From Atherinomorus stipes (taxonomy: Eukaryota > Chordata > Actinopteri > Atheriniformes > Atherinidae): DNA of 64,000 nucleotides. A program made the translations under genes and the position numbers. The first letter of the stretch is position 1, and each line of letters opens with the position of its first letter. Below are positions 60,099 to 64,000 of the stretch, one piece after another. Below the pieces are notes generated by a model. That model saw only the letters and a program-made list of their open reading frames with translations. It was not told the origin of the DNA and searched no databases. The stretch spans positions 985,001-1,049,000 of the forward strand of contig JALJCO010003012.1 in assembly GCA_023101725.1 (NCBI GenBank), read 5' to 3'.

Positions 60099-61298
60099 TG
60101 TTGCGTTCCATTTGAACTCGGAAGTTGGAAATTCCCAGTTCCGAGTGGGAAGTTTAAAGGGGAACTGTACTTTTTTCCTCAATAATGCTTTTCGGTCCCG
60201 TGGGCTAAACAAAGTGTTTCGGAGCGATTCAATGTTTCCCCCCCCGCGGGGCCTTGGCCTGCAAGCAACTAAATACAACTTTGCCTGCGCCGACCCGAGC
60301 AGAACTTGCGACAACAGGAACCTTGTACGGTACTCAGGTCCCCTATCTACCGAGCTGCTTCCAGCTCTGATTTGAACCAGACTACCAGCGCTAACGAAGA
60401 AAAATTTCTTTAGCTTCACACCACCTAAACACGGCTCCTGGCCTCATAACCAACTCTTGCGGACCAGAGTGATTCCGTGCTTCGCTGCCTGGGCGCCGGG
60501 TGAAGCATCACTGCTTCAGGCTCAATATCACTTGACACGTCCGCAAAAAGTAAATAAAAGTTCGTTTCTTCCTGCTACTCGCCAACACCAGTGAAAAATA
60601 TAATCCACGGATATTTACCCGCAAACGCGGGTAAACGTCGAGAAGAGACAGGTTTTGTTTTGAGCAGAGGGAGACGAGGTGCTGCTACCAACGCAGCAAA
60701 GTAGCATCAACAAGCTAGTAAAAGCTTAGAAATATATCCAGGGATAAAATAGAAGAAAGACAGGTAGAGAAGCCGTTGTGTGCTGTGGGGGTGTAAGGGG
60801 GGTTGAACACGACAGTGAAAGGACGCCACTAGAGGGAGCCCCGAGCTGAAGTTACTGAGTTCTGCTTTAAACTGGAACGGCCCCCCGAGGTCGGATTTCC
60901 CAGAATTCCCACTTGGAAAGTCGGACAATTTTCGCAGCTCCGAGTTCAGATTTACAGATGACTGCACCCTGTGTTAGCAGTTTTAGAAGCGCCTGTAATG
61001 TTACATTTATTTACACTTCTTACTAATATTTTGTTACATAAATCAGTCATACACGTAGTATTGGTTTATACAGATGTAGGGGAAGCTGCTGTAGTGTAAT
61101 TCACATTTTTCATGTGATATATGTGAACTACAACGCCAGCTGTGCTAACAACGGCTAATAGCAATAGCCTTAGCAAACACGTTGTTGTGCTAGGCTGCTA
61201 ACTGGTTTTCTGACCAGTGAGCTGGAATGCAAGTTGGTCGGGTGTGACGTGACTCCCCAGTTCCCACTTCCCAGTTCCGAGGTAAATGGAACACAGCA
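60099..61298 (+). mobile_element. PIF/Harbinger-like MITE, copy 1, split by a TTAA element
   Basis: Flanked by TAA at 60096-60098 and 61299-61301. The ends are TGTTGCGTTCCATTT and, inverted, TGCTGTGTTCCATTT, followed by CTCGGAA. A 3-bp TWA duplication is the PIF/Harbinger signature. Removing the 709-bp insertion and one TTAA leaves about 487 bp, collinear with copy 2 at 61484-61957. Subterminal CCCAGTTCCGAG and CTCGGAA motifs recur in both orientations. Confidence 0.85.
60158..60866 (-). mobile_element. TTAA element (Kolobok-like) inserted in the MITE
   Basis: 709 bp flanked by TTAA at 60154-60157 and 60867-60870. MITE copy 2 has a single TTAA at the corresponding point (GGTTTTAACCTG near 61540), a direct empty-site proof. 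Ends: AGGGGAACTGTAC and, inverted, AGCAGAACTCAGTAAC. The interior matches 42730-43253. It is CpG-rich, including CCCCCCGCGGGGCC, and contains no recognised transposase. Confidence 0.9.
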
Positions 61299-61304
61299 TA
61301 AATA

Positions 61305-61381
61305 TACACTCAGCCAAAGTTTGGACACACTCTCCAGTTGAAAATAATAGGAAAGTGTGTCCAAACTTTTGACTGAGTGTA
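61305..61381. repeat. Short foldback of Tc1-like termini
   Basis: TACACTCAGCCAAAGTTTGG then ACACAC and its near-exact inverse are separated by about 24 bases. The arm resembles the inverted-repeat end of fish Tc1-like elements. The whole is only 77 bp and lies between the two MITE copies. Confidence 0.75.
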
Positions 61382-61415
61382 CTACAAAATCAAAATAAAT
61401 TAACTCGACCTTGAA

Positions 61416-61430
61416 GGGGGGGGGGGGGGG
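61416..61430. repeat. G15 homopolymer
   Basis: Fifteen consecutive G after TTGAA. Confidence 0.95.
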
Positions 61431-61483
61431 ACTGCTGAATCATATCTTTTACTTTCTTTTAAGCCTCATTGGTTGGTATGTTA

Positions 61484-61957
61484 TGCTGCATTTCATTTGA
61501 ACTTGGAAGTCGGAAATTCCCAGTTCCGAATGGGAGGTTTTAACCTGAACGTCCCCCCTCAGGTGGGATTTCTGTCTTGAAAAGTTGAAGAATCCTCATC
61601 ACCTCCAAGCACAGATTTAAAGATGACCGCGCCCAGTGTTAGCAGCAGTAGAAACTCCTCTATTGTGACATTTATTTACACTTCTGACTAATTGTTGCAT
61701 TAAATCAGTTGTATATGTAGTATTGGTTTATATAGATGTAAGTAGAAGCTGCTGCGGTGTAATTCACTTTTTCCATGTGGTATATGTGAACGACAACACC
61801 AGCTCGGCAAACAACAGTTAAAAACAATGGCTTGAGCAAACACGTTGCTTTGCTAAGCTGCTATCTCGATTTCCAACTAGTGAACAGGAACGCAGTTAGG
61901 TTGGGCGTGACATTATTCTCACTTCCCACTTCCCAGTTCCGAGTTCAAATGGCAGCG
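61484..61957 (+). mobile_element. PIF/Harbinger-like MITE, copy 2, uninterrupted
   Basis: 474 bp flanked by TTA at 61481-61483 and 61958-61960. Ends TGCTGCATTTCATTTGAACT and, inverted, CGCTGCCATTTGAACTCGG. It is collinear with copy 1 and in the same orientation, with shared blocks such as GTAGTATTGGTTTATA and AGCAAACACGTTG. Different flanking triplets (TTA against TAA) argue for independent insertions over tandem duplication. Confidence 0.88.
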
Positions 61958-62047
61958 TTAGACAATTAAAATGCAAAGGTTCTATTAAACCACTTGCCCA
62001 CTGAAATTAGCGGGTTTACATCAGCATTATACTCCTTCCCCTTTGGC

Positions 62048-62065
62048 AAAAAAAAAAAAAAAAAA
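62048..62065. repeat. A18 homopolymer
   Basis: Eighteen consecutive A. Confidence 0.95.
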
Positions 62066-62216
62066 CAGGTCTAATCCCCTGCTGGCAAGCTGTATGGCCT
62101 CTGTCTGGGTACACGTTGATGATGTCATCAGTGCAACAGAAATCAGGAAAGTAAACAATGGAGAGCGAGTAAGGCTGTAGTCAGTGTGCTTTCTTGTTGC
62201 ACCTTTGTCCGTCCTC

Positions 62217-62391
62217 AAAATGCAGGTTCTCAACAAGTCCCTGCTCCAACACACCTGACATATATTCACAAATTAAATGGATCCAATAGCCTATGATGTT
62301 TTGTACAATAACTCATTCATTTCAGTCAGGTGTGTTGGAGCAGGAGGACATTGAAAAACTGCAGGATACTGGCCCAGGAGGTCCAAATTTA
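62217..62391. mobile_element. Short hAT-like MITE with perfect 20-bp inner arms
   Basis: CCTGCTCCAACACACCTGAC at 62240-62259 is repeated exactly, inverted, at 62325-62344. The outer parts AGGTTCTCAACAAG and GGCCCAGGAGGTCC suggest Charlie-type ends like the common fish repeat with this arm. No target duplication could be resolved. Confidence 0.65.
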
Positions 62392-64000
62392 GTGATCTTT
62401 GTCTTTATCTTTCCTGGCATTACTGCTTTTAACATTAACTATTTACTTGAATGAAGATAACTTAAATTAGTTCAACCCAATTTCAACTTTTTTTATTTTT
62501 TTTTTTATCTAAGTTTTAAGTTCGCTCTTAAAACAACAACAAGAAAAAGGATTAAATAAATCAATCACCAGTAGGGAGCAGGTTGATGCAGTTGATTGAT
62601 GCTTTGCCAGACAATGCGTAACTCTGAGACATTTTCAGTGTAGGATTTTTGCTCTTTAAGCCCAAAATAATATTATTATTTAAAAAATTGACTGCCTACT
62701 TGGTTACTTTTCTCCTGTGTACAAGATTTACTCTGCGTTTGCATCCTAAAATAATAAACTAACAATGTTTAAGGTCAGGAAATCACTGATTATTGTTCAT
62801 CAACAGAAATAAGAGTCTTTTTATCATTTTAAACTTGCAGCTAAAGTTCTTTCATCTCTCACTCCATCCCCACACAACCCATTCGAGCAAAATGCTAACC
62901 TTCAAACTGCCTTAAGAACAGCCATGAATGGTAAACTGTACTCCACATCATTCATGAAATCAAAATTAAAATGGGTTTTTTAGATACAAGCATAAATGGA
63001 CTTTTACTGGTCTTATAACTCAGTTATATCAGTTCATGAAGCTTTGCATAAATATAAATAAATTCTGGAAACTATAATGTATAATCCTCTGACCTAGCAG
63101 CTGCTTTTGTTCACATTTTACTGGTTGAACATTTGCCATCTAATTCAGCCTTTTTTTCCATCCCATTGATTTAGATTTCATGGCTTCCCAGGACATACAA
63201 TTCTTTGTGATCATATGAGAGTACAAGATAGGACATCTCTGCATTGTGTTTGCATGTACTGTATGTGTGTCACTGGGGTAATTAGGAATAGGAGGGAGGG
63301 AGAGATCAAAGGAGGCACTTTACACCCTTCGTCTCAGTTCTGATATGAGTGTGTCTGCCAGCATGCATGTCTGTCTGCATGTGTGTATATGTATGTATGC
63401 GTGATGATCTTCTCCAAGCTTTGATGCTGTAAGCTCTGCCGGTTAATGTACTACGGATAAAAATACTACACCATGTAATCTGGCATTTATCCCTCGAGAG
63501 CAGAAGCCCAAAATGTGACACATGTCAAGAGGAAGGCGGAAGGGAAGGAGAGAAGAAATAAAAATGTAAGGGGGGTGTGTGAAGAGGAAGAATCACATGT
63601 ATCCAAAATGTTGTTTCTTCTTCTTCTGTGAGATGATTCAAAAGTTGTCAGTGTTTCACCATGTGCAAGGAAATTTTCTCCTAATTATTATAAATTAATT
63701 CAGTGAAAGACAAAAGGAAAGCAGATACCCATTTCCTCTGTGATGAATTCAGAATGCGCTTGCAGAATGTGCAGAGTTGCTATAACACGGTAAGAAACAG
63801 TTTAAGAGAATTGAATGAAAAGTGGGATGCAAATCCTCTTCAAAATTCAGATGCATAATTGTCTGTAAATTGAGCAGCATTTGTTCTAACATTTAAGTGC
63901 TTTCAAAAACATGTCTACAGTTTTCTCATCACCTCACTCGATGAGAAAGGTCAGGGTAAGGGTTAGGCAATGTTATGTGGTAAAAGAGGTTGATTTGGAT
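62392..64000. other. Unique DNA, no gene recognised
   Basis: AT-rich sequence with a pyrimidine/T run near 62490-62510. The minus-strand open frame at 63306-63521 is low-complexity at its end (His/Thr-rich from GT-rich DNA) and is not treated as a gene. Confidence 0.5.

Noticed and set aside
1..64000. CRISPR array, bacterial operon or viral genome segment
   Set aside because: No regularly spaced repeats, no dense coding and no viral protein motifs were seen; all features fit a fish nuclear genome.

Overview
The window reads as non-coding nuclear DNA of a ray-finned fish, most likely a percomorph teleost. The evidence is AT-rich unique DNA, abundant CA/GT microsatellites and homopolymer runs, and several dispersed families typical of teleosts: hAT elements with 8-bp target duplications, Tc1-like 3' ends, PIF/Harbinger-like MITEs, TTAA-flanked elements of the Kolobok type, and a tRNA-derived SINE whose body carries the motif GCTGCATGTCATCCCC. 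I found no host protein-coding exon I can defend, no complete gene, no functional tRNA or rRNA gene, and no CRISPR array or prokaryotic-style operon. All recognisable coding sequence consists of broken fragments of mobile elements: a BED-finger hAT transposase near 17.7-18.1 kb, Tc1-like transposase C-termini near 23.8 kb (minus) and 49.2 kb (plus), a THAP domain near 50.9 kb and a LINE ORF2 C-terminus near 57.0 kb.

Layout. 0-12 kb: unique DNA with one hAT copy (588-1276, carrying a 105-bp retroelement tail), pyrimidine tracts, microsatellites and candidate conserved non-coding blocks. 12.3-18.7 kb: a promoter-like motif cluster abutting a TTAA element (12439-13874, holding a minus-strand SINE), then a second TTAA element (16987-17478) directly followed by a hAT element with a ruined transposase (17494-18701). 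18.7-26.6 kb: unique DNA, a Tc1-like remnant, retroelement tails and a 1.1-kb inverted repeat (25500-26597). 26.6-41.8 kb: the cleanest unique stretch, rich in homeodomain- and octamer-like blocks that look like developmental enhancers. 41.8-62.4 kb: a transposon graveyard with at least five nesting events. 62.4-64 kb: unique DNA.

The strongest results come from comparing copies inside the window. Two copies of one Harbinger-like MITE (60099-61298 and 61484-61957) provide a filled and an empty site for a TTAA element at 60158-60866, fixing its boundaries and target preference. Three copies of one hAT family (588-1276; 43250-44520; 55096-56486) likewise give empty sites for two different hAT insertions, each with a perfect 8-bp duplication. 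A perfect 8-bp duplication also bounds a Charlie-like element (53399-54926) and a short hAT MITE (42180-42577). Family names rest on termini, target duplications and short protein motifs, not on database searches. The conserved-block calls are inference from base composition and motifs only.
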